Shown piece by piece: positions 1 to 12,028 of a DNA stretch of 64,000 nucleotides. Made by a program: the position numbers and the translations under genes. Within the stretch, counting starts at the first letter, position 1. The number at the start of each line of letters is the position of its first letter. The notes beneath the pieces were generated by a model, which worked only from the letters and a program-made list of their open reading frames with translations, had not been told where the DNA came from and searched no databases. The stretch is from Metarhizium brunneum. Taxonomy: Eukaryota; Ascomycota; Sordariomycetes; Hypocreales; Clavicipitaceae. The stretch is from contig NC_089423.1 in NCBI RefSeq assembly GCF_013426205.1, forward strand, positions 4,836,001 through 4,900,000, read 5' to 3'.

Positions 1-1325
1 AAACCTCAGCCGTCTACTCCCACCCAGACGCCAAGGTAGACATCGTCCTCGTCCACGGCCTCAACGGCAACCCGGAAAAGACATGGACCGCCAGCAACGG
101 CACCTTCTGGCCTACCGATCTCCTGCCCGAGTCCCTCAGGGGCGTCCAAGCCAACGTCCTCGTCTACGGGTACAACGCCGATGTGTACTCGCGCAAGAAC
201 GACCGCAGCGCAAGCGACAACTTCATACACCAACATGCCCAGACACTCATTACGAACCTCACTCTGTACCGGAAGAGCGAGGGCACTTTTCGAAACCCCA
301 TTATCTGGGTCTGCCACAGCCTGGGCGGCATCTTGGTGAAGCGCGCGCTGCTGTACTCGAATGACTTGCGCATGACACACCATCAAGACTATCGATCCAT
401 CTACGTGTCTACATTTGGCCTCGTCTTCCTCGGCACCCCGCATGTAGGATCAGACGCCGCTACGTGGGGGCTCATGCTGCAGGGCATGGCGGATGCCATT
501 ATGCCCAGGAAGTTGTTCGAGTCCGAGTCGGTGCTGCTCAAGACCCTCAAGAAGGACAACGAGACGTTGGCGAATATCAACAACCACTTCCTCGACATCT
601 ACCAGCGGTTCAGGATTCACATGGTCCACGAGAACCACAAGACTGACATTAAAGGCACCAAGTACGTGTAGCTTAGCCTTCTTGTCCCTTTGCTCCCAAG
701 CCACAAGGACAAAACACTAATACAAGCCGGTTCAGGATCACAATTGTCGATGCCAACTCAGCAAGCCCCCAACTGCCCGGGGTAACATACTACGGCGTGG
801 AGGCGACGCACTCGCAAATGTGCAAGTTTGCCAGCAAAAACGCCCCTGGTTTCCGAGCCGTGTCAACCGACATTCGCCAATGGGTCCAAGATGCGCCCGC
901 CCTCATCAATGTGCGCTGGGAAGCAGAAGAGCAGGACAAGGCTACCCGCATGCGACACGAGATCCATGAACGAATGTCCCCATTTGTAAGTCGTGCCATG
1001 GCTGCACTCTTCATTTCAAAAGCAAAAGAAGCAATATCTAATTAGGATCCCAAAGATGTCTCCGTCTTCGCCATACATGACTCCGTCCTCACCATTCGTA
1101 TCGCCATCTTCGCCACGCCGAGAAAGCGACCTGTCCAACATGTCGTCGCTGTCACTCAGCGACGGATCCACCCTTTCTTCGGTATCCCTCTCTTCGTCCC
1201 ATGTTCCGCGGACGTTTCTCGCCGCGCCGCCGAGGCAGGATGTTGTCCCGCCAAAGATTCCTACCGTGATTGTGTTGGATGAGATGGGCGCCGTGGCAGA
1301 GCGGTTTTACAAGCTGAGGAAATAG
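1..1325 (+). CDS. SERAC1/DUF676-like serine hydrolase, 3' part (5' partial)
   Basis: The gene runs in from the left edge. I read three exons: <1-661, 727-985 and 1056-1325. The first codes for an alpha/beta-hydrolase core: a VDIVLVHGLNG strand-loop near 49-81 and a nucleophile elbow CHSLGG with the serine codon at 318-320. An LGTPH segment lies near 430-442. This pattern fits the LipA/DUF676/SERAC1-like hydrolases that are common in fungi, often as N-terminal domains of signalling ATPases. Here the protein instead ends in a Ser/Pro-rich tail, so a stand-alone hydrolase is likely. The second intron can end at AG 1045 or AG 1055. Only 1055 keeps the Ser/Pro-rich frame that stops at 1323-1325. 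The substrate is unknown and the start codon lies outside the window. Confidence 0.8.
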
Positions 1326-4300
1326 GAGGGCTTGTCTTTTTTTTTCCCCTTGGCAAAAAAACAAAAAGTGCAATTTTTAGTTTTTCCACGTCTGTGTTTT
1401 TTTAGCTAGTTGGCTTGCCGGGATTGTTTGGGTCTGCTTTTAAAGAGAAAATGCCTGCAAAGGCCATGCATTGTCCATGATGATGTTTTTACTACTAGGC
1501 ATATATATTAGAATGCTCACAGGGCTAATTTTGTATTTCTACACCCGATGCTAATTTCTTGCCTAATTTGACAATGTAGATTGCATTATTTTGGAACACT
1601 ACTCTTGTCCTTGTGTCTTGGAGCAGCGTTAGAGCAGCAAAACAGCGGTTGGTGGTGGAAGCGTCAGTGTATGTATACGAGGGCTACGCGATGGCGCATG
1701 ATACATACATGGCTCGTACAACAGCGGAATGTCTGCCGAGGCGGGCTTACCATGTCACGACCGTATAATGGCACAGCAGCGTTTGCCGTGGTATAACATA
1801 CATAGACACCAGATGGCTCAGGCTCAGGCTCAGGTCTTGGGCTCGGTGCCGCCACGCCGTCTCGACACTCGACTCGACTTGACGCCAAAAAGGGAATTTT
1901 GTACAGAGCTGCCAACCACCGAGTTTCCTCCTTGTGCATGAATGGCAACTCGCGTGCATCAACGCCATGCCTGTCTAGCAGTTCCGAGTCGAGCAGCGGC
2001 GTTGTTGGTCTCCCCTAACCCGGGCCCAACTCGAGGGCGGTGCAGCATTGCAGCAGGATCTGTACATATGTAGGTACATACATAGCAGTTGAGTCGTCAC
2101 GGGCATGATGCGTCCATGCACGTCGCATTGTGGCGTCTGGGCAGCCTGGAATAAGGTTTGCGTACGGCAGGCTGCGGCCTGATAACGATGTTGCATTGTG
2201 CCGGACTGGATCGACTACGACCGGACCGTCGTCACCAGGAGTAGCACTGAGAATGTGGCAACGCGGACCGTTTCAGGACCGTGGCTCGCTTTGCTCGGAG
2301 GCGCTGATGATCTATTATGGGCTGGAGGCTCATGTTGCGTCTGCACCGACTGCGCTTTTGAGCTGGGTGCGCGCGTGTCTGGCGATATGCACGTGTCTAA
2401 TTATGCCGACTTGCGTCATTCTGTGACTTGTCTTGAATGTATACATGTGCGTGACATGAGATGAAGCCAAATACACACCTACTCAAGTACGTCCTACGAG
2501 GAGAACACGCCAGGATTGCGTATTGCAAGAGAGGCTCTCGCAAACTGTACATGTCAAACAGCTCATAGGACACTGGCAAAGCACGACGACTTTCACTCTT
2601 CCTCTCTGGTCCAGTCATGAATAAAGACAAGTACAACTCTCATTTCACTTTCGTCATATCCAATTTTCCGCTTTAAACATTTCCCGCAACTACCGAGTAT
2701 GTAAGCCTCCATCCTTGATTGCGATCCTGTAGACGAGGTTGAGACGTTGTGCATAATAATCCCTTTTGCCTACCAAATCCACGGCAGTCGCTCAGAAGCA
2801 GTTTACGAGGCTCCTTCTGCATGGCTCCAATTGGCTTTCTTCCGTAAGCCTCGTCTGTCTACTGCCGGTTTCCAAAACAGCTGTCAAGTCTCGATAACCA
2901 TGTCCCTTGTCAGGACTAGCCAAATCTACAGATGGCGGCGGCATCCAAAGCCGAGTAGGAAAACAGCTCACGTCAGTGGCGATAGCCATCGTGCGCTACA
3001 TGTCCTTCTTTTTCCTTGGAGCTTTCTCTGCTTCCATTTCCAGCTACCCAATCGACGCGGCACTTCAAGGAGGCAGGCGGGAACCTAGAGGGACTTCATC
3101 AACAGTCCAGCCCTTTCAAACTCTCTCATAATGGAACTTGGCAGGTGGACCACACATGCTGCCTTGATCAGCTTCCCTGGCGCATGTACGGGTGCGAAGT
3201 GGCTGTGAGTTGCGGTGGAGAGGAGCATCCAGTTTTTCATCGTTTCAGGTCATCTCTTTGCCTTGGCGTTATGTTGTGTAACTGTCGTCTTCCATGGTGA
3301 GCTGAATTGCTAGAGTCGAGTCCAAAGATACAAATCCAACATTGAAGTTGCAATTCAGGTTGAGCGACTTGACTTGGAGGCCAGTTGCCTATTGCCGGTA
3401 TACGGTCGATCCGAAACATGAACCCACGCTGGTGTTGTAGAATGTCCCACGCTGGACAGAGCTGAGAAGAAGTACTCCGTACTCCGTACATGCTATGCAC
3501 AAAACAAGTTGACCTGTCATCTTTTTCGGCTAGCTGTTTCTGCTCTGCTATTGCACATGTCATTTTACTTTCGAAAGCCTACGGGCCACTTTGCCGTCGT
3601 CAAGTTATGGGCTGAGTTGGTGTTTTGTGACTTCACATCGTCATTGCCACACTCCTGAAACTGTCCAGGCATTTGGGCTCAAGACGAGTCGGGAGTATCG
3701 TATTAGAGAGCATCTGAACAAGTGTAATGGAAAGCGACGCACTTACGATCCAAGTTTAGAACAGGATTGCTTCGCTTCTTTAGCACATCTTCCTGACTGC
3801 AGTGTCGGCCACACTCGCCCACTTCTTCTGTCCGATCGCTTGGATCGCCAACAGGCCGTGTGCCGCGATTATCAACTCCAAACATACGGTCCCTCTAACT
3901 TGGTGATATCCAGCGGATACCTGACTGAATAAGGTTTGCAGCGATGATGCCTGCTTTGTTTGTCTCTCTTGACCTGTAGGAGCCGGTCAAAGTATCACCA
4001 GCCAAGTCAGAGCGACACCATCAGCGCGTACTGGTGTCTTCCATGACAATCATTTATGGGGATACATCCCGTGTTGCCATTTCTTGGAGTTCACACCATC
4101 TGCATGGAAAACGTGCTAGCCGCCACAAATACAAAACATGCTTTGTCGCTCCTGGAGATTTTGACGCTGACCGACACTCTGTTATTACGCAATTGCATTG
4201 GACTCATTCTCAGGAAAGGCTCAAGGAACATGGAATAATCCAATGACGGACCGAGCGTAACCGTCGATCCTGGTCTCTCTTACTTACCCTTACTAGCATT

Positions 4301-7300
4301 TAGCTGAAGTGACCAGACTGTTGAGGCATTTCGGGCAGGTGGGAGTGATCAGCAATAACATCAGCCGCGTCAAACGTACGTCTAAATTACACGCTTGGAT
4401 GCTCGCTTCCTCATTGCATTCTTGCCAAGAATCACACTGTGCCGCGGGCCGAAATCCTTGGAACCCTGAAGTCGAAGGTCCGCCAGCAAAACTGGAACAC
4501 CCCTACCTCAACTGGAACCGATGGCACCCAAATGGGCAGACCAGAGCAGATTAGTACCCTTGCTTTAGATGAAGGGGGAGGGGCGCAGAAAACCAGATAC
4601 ATGCTCCTATGAACACTGTCTGCGGCATGCCAAGTATCGTGAGTGAGCCCTTATCGGCCACTATCAGTATCGTGACATCAGAGGAAGAACTCTGTTTGAC
4701 AGGATCCATAATCCCACGTGGTGTAAGTTGACGACATCCGTGATGTTGACGAGAAAAATCCAATCTCGAAACCCTGCAAAAATCCCCAAATCCAGCGTGA
4801 ATAGCTGGAAAAGTTCGTGTACAAGAGCTTCATCAGTCGGTTCCTTGGCAGCAATCCAGTAGGGTCCACTTGAATCCCAACACAAACCGTGAGGAACATC
4901 TTGTCGATTTGCCTGGTGACGAGGCCGATTCGGCCACAGTGAGTTTGCATCTTTATCTCACTCTCGGCCAGTACTAATCTGCCTGTCCAAAGATCCCAAC
5001 TAGTGGCCAAGCGGATCAGTGGGCCTGTTCTCCATAACCGAGCGCTTCAAACGACGATAGCAACGGACCCGTCAAGGAACCCGCAGTGGCATCTTCTCTG
5101 GGCCCCCTGACGTCACTTGATATTGATGGAGATTTCGGCAAAGTGTTTGGGACCTCGAGGATGTTTGTGAGGTAAACAGTTGACAGTGTGTGAAGGCGTT
5201 TGTTATATTGTATCATCTCATCACGTGTCATGGCGTGCAATCATGAGCGGCGCAAGACCTAATTGAGCTGCCGGACGAGATGTGAATGGTAGGCAAGGCG
5301 AGGCTGCGAGATGGTGGATCGTTGGCCGACTTGGCGTCGCGGCAGATGGAGAAGACCCAGATAGAGGCTCAGTAATCTCAGCATCTCTGAGCCTCCCGGC
5401 CAATGGCGATGGCATTGATTCGTGTAGACAGGGTTGCAGAAAGACGCCGATTCGTCGCGTCTCGAGACGCCGGGTTGGGCGAAATTCACGAAACATGAAC
5501 TAGGGTATGGTGTCCCTTGACAATGAATGAAGTACATTCCATAATTTCTGCATTTCAGGACGCCTGCTTGATGGAAGATGCCACGGCCGTTGCCACCTCG
5601 AGGGCAAAAATTAACTTTTGACCTTGGGGTCCAGTGCCGAAAATGCCAGCTACTGCCAGGGACGTGGGTACCTGGTAGGTACCTAGGTAGTTATTATGTT
5701 TCTTCCCGAGTAGGTCTGTGCCTTGCGAGTTGCTGGCCGTGCTGGCCAAGTGGATGGCCGATGACGATCCTTGGTGGTGGTGTTGCCTGCCAGCTGCACT
5801 TTGGGTGAAGCAAAGCCGTGAAGGGTCAACTGGTAGTAGAGGTGGGGGCGTGTGCGTTGCAGGGACGTGTCGAACGGCCCTTCAGCGGCCTCTGGATGTT
5901 GGATTAATGCCAGATCATGTCTGTCGATGCGTGGTCCTCGGTCGCCCGCCAACAGGGGATGAAAGGTCAACTGGTGGCACTGGGACAAAGAACATGGACA
6001 GCGCCAGCACCATGTGGAGCCGAGTCTCGTTAGAGTCGTTACCGTGCAGCCCCGTGAGCAGGGCGGAGTCGGAGACTGTGCAATGCGGTCATCATGTGGG
6101 GTCTCTTCACGGTGTCAACGGGTGCCACTCGGCCCGTTTCATACTGTCCAGCCAACGTCACCTTCCCTCCGGCCACAGACTGAATACTACGAGGACAGAG
6201 TTACCCTCGACAACATCGATGTCCCGACCAACACACAGAGGATATTAGAGCATGAGCTTCGAAGCGATATACTAACAGCGATCAGCAAGCGCAGGGGCCC
6301 CAGGGAAGGCCATTGGCGTTCAACATGGACAGGCCTGCAGCCTTTTTGCATCTCAACGGCCAATCAATTCGCCATTGTGTGCTTACCTTCCGAGCGAAGC
6401 CTTGTATTACGGAAAGTGCTCGCATATGCGTGCCATATTCCAAGGGTCGACTCGTGTGTATTATTGTCTCACTACCTGGTCTCCTCTCATTTATAGCTTT
6501 CACTTTCGTTCTCAGTCTTGCCTCCCTCACGACTTGCACGGGGCGATCCTGCGCTGAGCTGACAACAAGTTATACTCGGATTCGCCGTCCCAGCCATTCG
6601 CACAGGGCGGTGATATAGGTGGCTCGCTCAATTGCTGTGGTACACACGTTGGAAACCGTCCTTCACCACGTACCCACGTAGCAACCAGGCGAAAAGGTGA
6701 AGCCTGCGATTACTATACCGTCTCGCCAACGCATGCGGCAATATGAGCAGCGAAAGCCGTCCTGACACGAATAATACGGTAGGCAGAGAGCAACCAGCCG
6801 GAAAAAATTCTCAAAGCGGTCGCCGGATGCCAATGAAGCTTCTGAGTTCCGTCTCAATAAGTGGATCGATGGATCTTGCTAGGATCTCGTCTGTGGTTTC
6901 TACCGGCCTCCCTTGTCTCCACTGACCATCGTCATGATGCCTCCAAGCAATCTCCATTACAACCCACGTTGCGACGGTTTGCTGCACAAGTACGGCCAGA
7001 AACACTGGGGACACGAAAACGAAACACATACATATGTACATACATATGAAAAAACACCGGGGCTTCTCCTGATAAAATGCCGCAGTCGTGTTATCGCAAC
7101 CTTATCCACTAACATGTCCACTTGTCGCTCCAAAATAGACACCAAGACACCAACGACTGGTGGTTTACACGCCCTTGGCAGGGCGATGCTGCCAGTCTTC
7201 TTCAAACCTGACTCGTCAGTCGCGCTTCTTTGGGCGTATGTACGTGCTCCACTCAGGGGGGCGTGCTTTTATAACGAAGACGGTCTTGTTGGACCCAGAG

Positions 7301-7438
7301 TGCCTTGAGTACCATGATGACGGTATCAAAGTAAACGTATCTATCGACGCGGATGTGCTAGGTACGCAGCTTTGATCCAAAAACCAGGGGTTCTGGTCGG
7401 TATCCGCGAGACATTGCAGGAACTGTTGCCGTCTTTTC
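1326..7438. other. About 6.1 kb with no recognisable gene
   Basis: Open frames here reach at most 176 codons (5718-6248, +) and look like chance frames rich in Cys, Trp, His and Arg. I found no splice-consistent conserved protein and no tRNA. The stretch carries ACTCCGTA-type repeats (about 3472-3488) and a GGTACC/TAGGTA cluster (about 5665-5690). The right end is the aldo/keto reductase promoter. A long non-coding transcript cannot be judged from sequence alone. Confidence 0.5.
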
Positions 7439-7439
7439 G

Positions 7440-7449
7440 AAATATAAAA
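7440..7449 (+). promoter_or_regulatory. TATA box candidate of the aldo/keto reductase gene
   Basis: AATATAAAAG lies about 200 bp upstream of the ATG at 7648. A C/T-rich leader follows (about 7460-7560), a usual layout for strongly expressed fungal genes. It is assigned by motif and position only. Confidence 0.5.
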
Positions 7450-7647
7450 GACTTGTGCCAGCCCCCTCCATGTCCAAGGTTGAAGCTCACACTCTTCACC
7501 GTCACTTCTTCCAATCTTACAAGTACCTCTAATATTGCTACTTCTAGCACGACGCCCCTGCACCTTGGGTCTTGATTTTGTTTCTGCGGCAGGTTCGCAC
7601 AAGTTTTGCACGTCTTCCCCCCACGAAACAACTCTTTGACATATACA

Positions 7648-8583
7648 ATGGCTCCCTCCGCCATCACTCCCGAGACCTCTCCTGAGCGCCAGATCTCAGT
7701 CAAGAAGGTTGCCGTTCAGAGTCGGTCTCACAGCAGCTCTGTCTCATCCGTAGCATCTATCAAGCTAAACGATGGCAACTCCATCCCTCAGGTGGCCCTC
7801 GGCGTCTACAAGGCGCCTAACGGCCAGGAGACCGAGGATGCCGTCACTGCTGCCCTTGACGCCGGCTACCGTCACATCGATTCCGCTGCCCGATATGCCA
7901 ACGAGGAGGCTTGTGGTCGTGCTATTCGCCGCTGGCTTGAGAAGACTGGCACCCCTCGTGAGGACATCTTCATCTGCTCCAAACTCTGGGACTCGGACCA
8001 CGGCTACGAGACCACGTTTAATGCCCTTTGCACCTCTCTGGACAAGCTTGGCCTTGATTATCTTGACCTTTACCTGATTCATTCTCCTGCCGAGGATGAG
8101 AAGAAGCGTCTCGAGAGCTGGCGTGCGCTTGAGACTGCCCAGAAACTGGGCAAGGTCAAGTCGATCGGCGTTTCCAACTTTGGAGCTGCCCACATTGAGA
8201 ACCTCCTCAACAACGCAACCGTTGTGCCTGCTGTCAATCAGGTTGAGGTGCACCCCTTCTGCCAGCGTGAGGCTCTCGTCGACCTTTGCAACAAGCACGG
8301 CATCAAAATTGAGGCCTACTCTCCTCTAGCTCGTGGCAACAAGTTGGAAGATCCCACCATTGCTGCCATTGCCAAGAAGTACAACAGGACTCCAGCCCAG
8401 ATCTTGCTGAACTGGAACGCCGCCAGAGGCAATGTTGTCCTCCCCAAGAGCTTGACGGCGTCTCGCATCCAGAGCAACCTGGATAGCTTTGACTTCCAGC
8501 TGCTGCCCGAGGACGTTGAGATCATTAACGGTCTCGGCTCTGAGAACTACGTCACCGGCTCCATGCACAAGTCCAAGGACTGA
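7648..8583 (+). CDS. Aldo/keto reductase (AKR superfamily, Gcy1/glycerol dehydrogenase-like)
   Basis: An intronless frame codes for 311 aa, a normal AKR length. The catalytic tetrad is visible: Asp78 and Tyr83 in HIDSAARY, Lys112 in CSKLW and His145 in LIHSP. The GVSNFG motif follows, then NQVEVHPF, and near the C-terminus the NADP(H)-binding LPKSLTASRIQSNL stretch, which fits NADPH preference. The family reduces aldehydes and ketones to alcohols in the cytosol. Closest in feel are the fungal glycerol dehydrogenase / D-galacturonate or xylose reductase relatives, but the substrate cannot be set from sequence. The frame is open from 7606, but ATG 7648 (context ACAATGGC) fits better than the upstream ATG. 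The first 35 residues are Ser-rich and precede the barrel. Confidence 0.9.
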   Translation: MAPSAITPETSPERQISVKKVAVQSRSHSSSVSSVASIKLNDGNSIPQVALGVYKAPNGQETEDAVTAALDAGYRHIDSAARYANEEACGRAIRRWLEKTGTPREDIFICSKLWDSDHGYETTFNALCTSLDKLGLDYLDLYLIHSPAEDEKKRLESWRALETAQKLGKVKSIGVSNFGAAHIENLLNNATVVPAVNQVEVHPFCQREALVDLCNKHGIKIEAYSPLARGNKLEDPTIAAIAKKYNRTPAQILLNWNAARGNVVLPKSLTASRIQSNLDSFDFQLLPEDVEIINGLGSENYVTGSMHKSKD

Positions 8584-11500
8584 GCGCATCCGTTACGACT
8601 TGAACGCGATACGAAACCATTATAGAGGTGTGTGCCGATTTGGGACAGGATCCAGAAAGGCTACAGATGAAAGATGTACAGCAGAATGATGCCATCCACG
8701 CGTCGCGACTTGGCTCGCTAGAACGATCAATGTGGAATCGATACCACCAGCGTCATGCGAAATGACGCGAAGCATCCCGTCCTGTCAATTTTAGATTTCT
8801 TGTTACTTTTGTTCGAATTTGGCAATTTTCAGACTAGACTGGGGCTCATGGTGTTTGATGATGGTGTGTTTACGAACACCTAGGTAGCTAGATGCTTGCA
8901 ATACTATATTAATTATAGAGGGCCGAATACAACATGTGTCAAACGCCGTCCCCCCTGCTTTCAACTCGACCCAAATACATAACCTTGGCCATTCTGCTCA
9001 GTTACGCTGAAACAGCCGGCGTGAGAGTCGCCACGACGTGGCCTGACAGGGCGTCAGCTTAGCTCACAGTTACACCGCATCGCCGCAGGTATAAACTATT
9101 CGGAGGCGGACCGAGTTGGCCCTGTCCCACAGTTTCTAAGAGTTCTGAACTTCTGACCCCACTTGTTTGAGTCAAGGCGCCTCTTTCAATCTCGTCGTGT
9201 TGTTGCGCCATGCTGGGAATGACGCAAGGTACCTTGCCTACTTGTTGACGTGCGAAGGACCGGTATCGAATCACAGCGACGACTGTTGCCGATCACTCCC
9301 GACAACGCTGTCAGTTTAGTGACCGGAAACGCGGTGAACAAAAATATGGGAAAGAAAGTCTTGCATGTGAAGGGGTGTCCATGTTGCCAGGGTCAGCCAC
9401 GAAAATAAATGGTGTATTGCTCGGAATTGAGTCAAGCGGACATGGAGGCGATGAGATTTTGCTGTCATCTGCAGCCACCACCATCGCCATGATGCATTCC
9501 TCCATCTTTCGGAAGGACTATGTAAGTACATGTACGGAGTATGTACAAACGGAGTATTCCAAGCCCGTTGACGTGTCGGCCCCTTCTGGGCTTAGCAAAC
9601 CCGGTACTTGGGTACCAGCTGACCTTGGCCTTTGGCAGAGCCGCAACTGTCGCCAATACGCCGCTCAGGGGGGTTCCCGACGCCATGCGGCGACCGCATC
9701 AAACGCCACTTTCCAACTTGAGCTGCAGCCCGAAATGGGAAAGGGAAATAAGTCATGCAAAAAGGTGAAACCGACGAGAGCAACGATTTGCTTGGCTCAC
9801 TATTTTTTTTTCTTTTTTTTTTTTTTTGCATGTACTGTTGTGGCAATGTTGAATTCTCCATACTGGAGTCCAGCAGCGCAAATTGCATGATTTTTTTTTT
9901 TCTTGTTCCAGGGATCTTAATTAAAAGCATGATGCATCCGGCAGGCGCCGACGTTCTCGCCCGACTTGTGGCGGGATTTACCCTCGTGGCACGAATGGGA
10001 GTTGCCGAGCACTCACATTGTTGAATCGCTGACCATCCGATCCTCGCAGCGCTGTCATATTCGCAGGCGCAGCGGCCCCCCGGATTTACAGGTCGATTGA
10101 TCTAGAACCTGCGGGGCTGCAGGTGCCCAACACTGGGCTCCTCTCAAAAGGAGGAAAGAGAAGAAGAAAAAAGATCGTGGGATCGTGGGGTTTGCTGTGA
10201 CGTAGACCCGCGCAGGACGCTAGCATCGTGGGCTTTTGGGAAACCCACACGGCATGGGCGTGCTTCAACATGTCACATTCCCGGCGTGAACAACTTCACT
10301 GACTTCCGGGCGTGTTGTGAAATACGTGGCCGGGGGAAACAAGGGTGAAGCCATGACCAAGAAATTCGTGGGATTGCCGGCGGTGTGACTGAATGGTGTT
10401 TTATTCTTTGTGGCTGGCTGGCTGGACTATCCAAGTCAGGCCGCATTGCAGCCAGGTCAGTTGATACGGGAGGCTGTGCAGAGGGCAAGCTTCTTCTGCC
10501 TTTGTGGTCTTTGGACGCGACTAAAGAGACGGTGAGGTTGCATATCGTGGTCGATGTTGGGCATCAATACCTGTCATGGGGCTTGATTTCCGCTCCTGCC
10601 TGGCGCAGACAGAGGTGACGTGCAGAGAGTGTTTGGCTGATTCAATTCTGCACGCCACTGGGCAAGGTCATGGTTTGCAAAGGCCGGCGACAGGCAGATG
10701 GCATCAGTAGATCTGGGATAAACGGAATGAGACGGCGGCGAGCTATTCAAACGGTGTTTTCCCTGCCAAGATGACGCAGATTGGTATAGGGTAGGGCGGA
10801 TGGGGGCGCAAGGACCCAGTCTCAGTGCTGGTTGTTCTAGAACCAGTTGGGTTTCGGTTAGAAAGCTTTGGTATCTTCATCAAGAGCAGCAGTGGTGCTA
10901 CTAGGGACAAATGTAGGATATGATGGTAGTCTGGTTGGATTATAAAGGCGTTCGGAAAGTCTTTGGCAAATTCACGCACCATGGTTGCTTGAATTTACGG
11001 CACCATTAATCTTATCCATAATTTGACCTCGTCAAAGACCCAAAATGCCCATAAAAAAACGTTGGCAAACGACAAGCTGCCGAGTCCGCCGCCATCTGAA
11101 TCGAGCAGCACCCCCGGTTTTGTGTTTTCCAAAAAGAAACAGCAGCCTCCAAATTAGGGATGCATGGCGGACAGCTCCTGCATTTGTTCTCTTGTGGCGA
11201 TGAATTGCTGGTCACTTCGCCACGCACGGCACTTGTCACTTGGTTCCCCAGACGGCATCCGATGTGGCTGACGGGGAGGATGCGCGGGGAGACGCGGCTC
11301 AGCGTTAAAAGGGATGCCAACCATGGACGCTTCGTCAGAGTCACAAGACAGCTTAGAAGAACATTGAATATCCTACCAGCATATGGTACTTGAGTAGCAC
11401 TTTTAAACTGTTCTATAAGAGCCCTGCTCTGTCCGCCAACTGCTTAGGTACCTAGTATCCACGTCGTCAAGTGCCAACTGTTTCAAGATGGTCCGTTGCT

Positions 11501-12028
11501 CCTTCCCAATTTGATTCCGTACCTTGCTGCCCCCGGTGTCGTGCTTTGTGCTGCGCTCCGCCAATCTTCTGCTGAATACCCAGTTAGTTGATGTCTCTAG
11601 TCCACAAGACTTCTCACTTTCCACTAACGCCTTATTTGTACGTTTTTGATGTAAATTTACTTTAGATTTGTCTCTCTCACCAGCTTGGGTGCACCGCCTC
11701 TCCTCCTCCTCCGCCAAGCGCTAGCAGCCTTGGCTTGTGTTGCTTTTGCCCATCACGATCGACCATTCGACGCCCAGCTGACTAGGAGCTAGCTCAGCCC
11801 TGGGCATGGCTGACCACCACATCATCATCCTTGATTCCTTGGCATGTGACGATGTCCTTGTCAAACCGGCTCTTTGTTCTTGAAATTCTCGCCCGAGGTC
11901 AAGTCTTGCTCAAGTCTCTTGAGTTTTGACGATACTTCCCAAGCACACAGCGTCACCAAGGAGACGACCGTTTCAAAGCCCCTTGACTGTTCTGGTGCCA
12001 ATGCTTCTGGCTTGCGCCGTGTACCACC
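8584..12028. other. About 3.4 kb without a recognisable gene
   Basis: No conserved protein is seen. The 171-codon frame at 9375-9890 reads through a poly-T run as poly-Phe and is probably fortuitous. Poly-T tracts lie near 9801-9829 and 9891-9901. TACGGAGT-type motifs occur near 9533-9556. Pyrimidine-rich DNA near 11660-11720 may be the 5' region of the gene starting at 12029. Confidence 0.5.

Noticed and set aside
5718..6248. 176-codon plus-strand frame
   Set aside because: Overlaps another long frame (6014-6496), has an unnatural Cys/Trp/His/Arg-rich composition and no motif. Probably chance.
7765..8298. 177-codon minus-strand frame
   Set aside because: Exact antisense shadow of the aldo/keto reductase coding frame.
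9375..9890. 171-codon plus-strand frame
   Set aside because: It reads a poly-T run as poly-Phe and has no recognisable domain.
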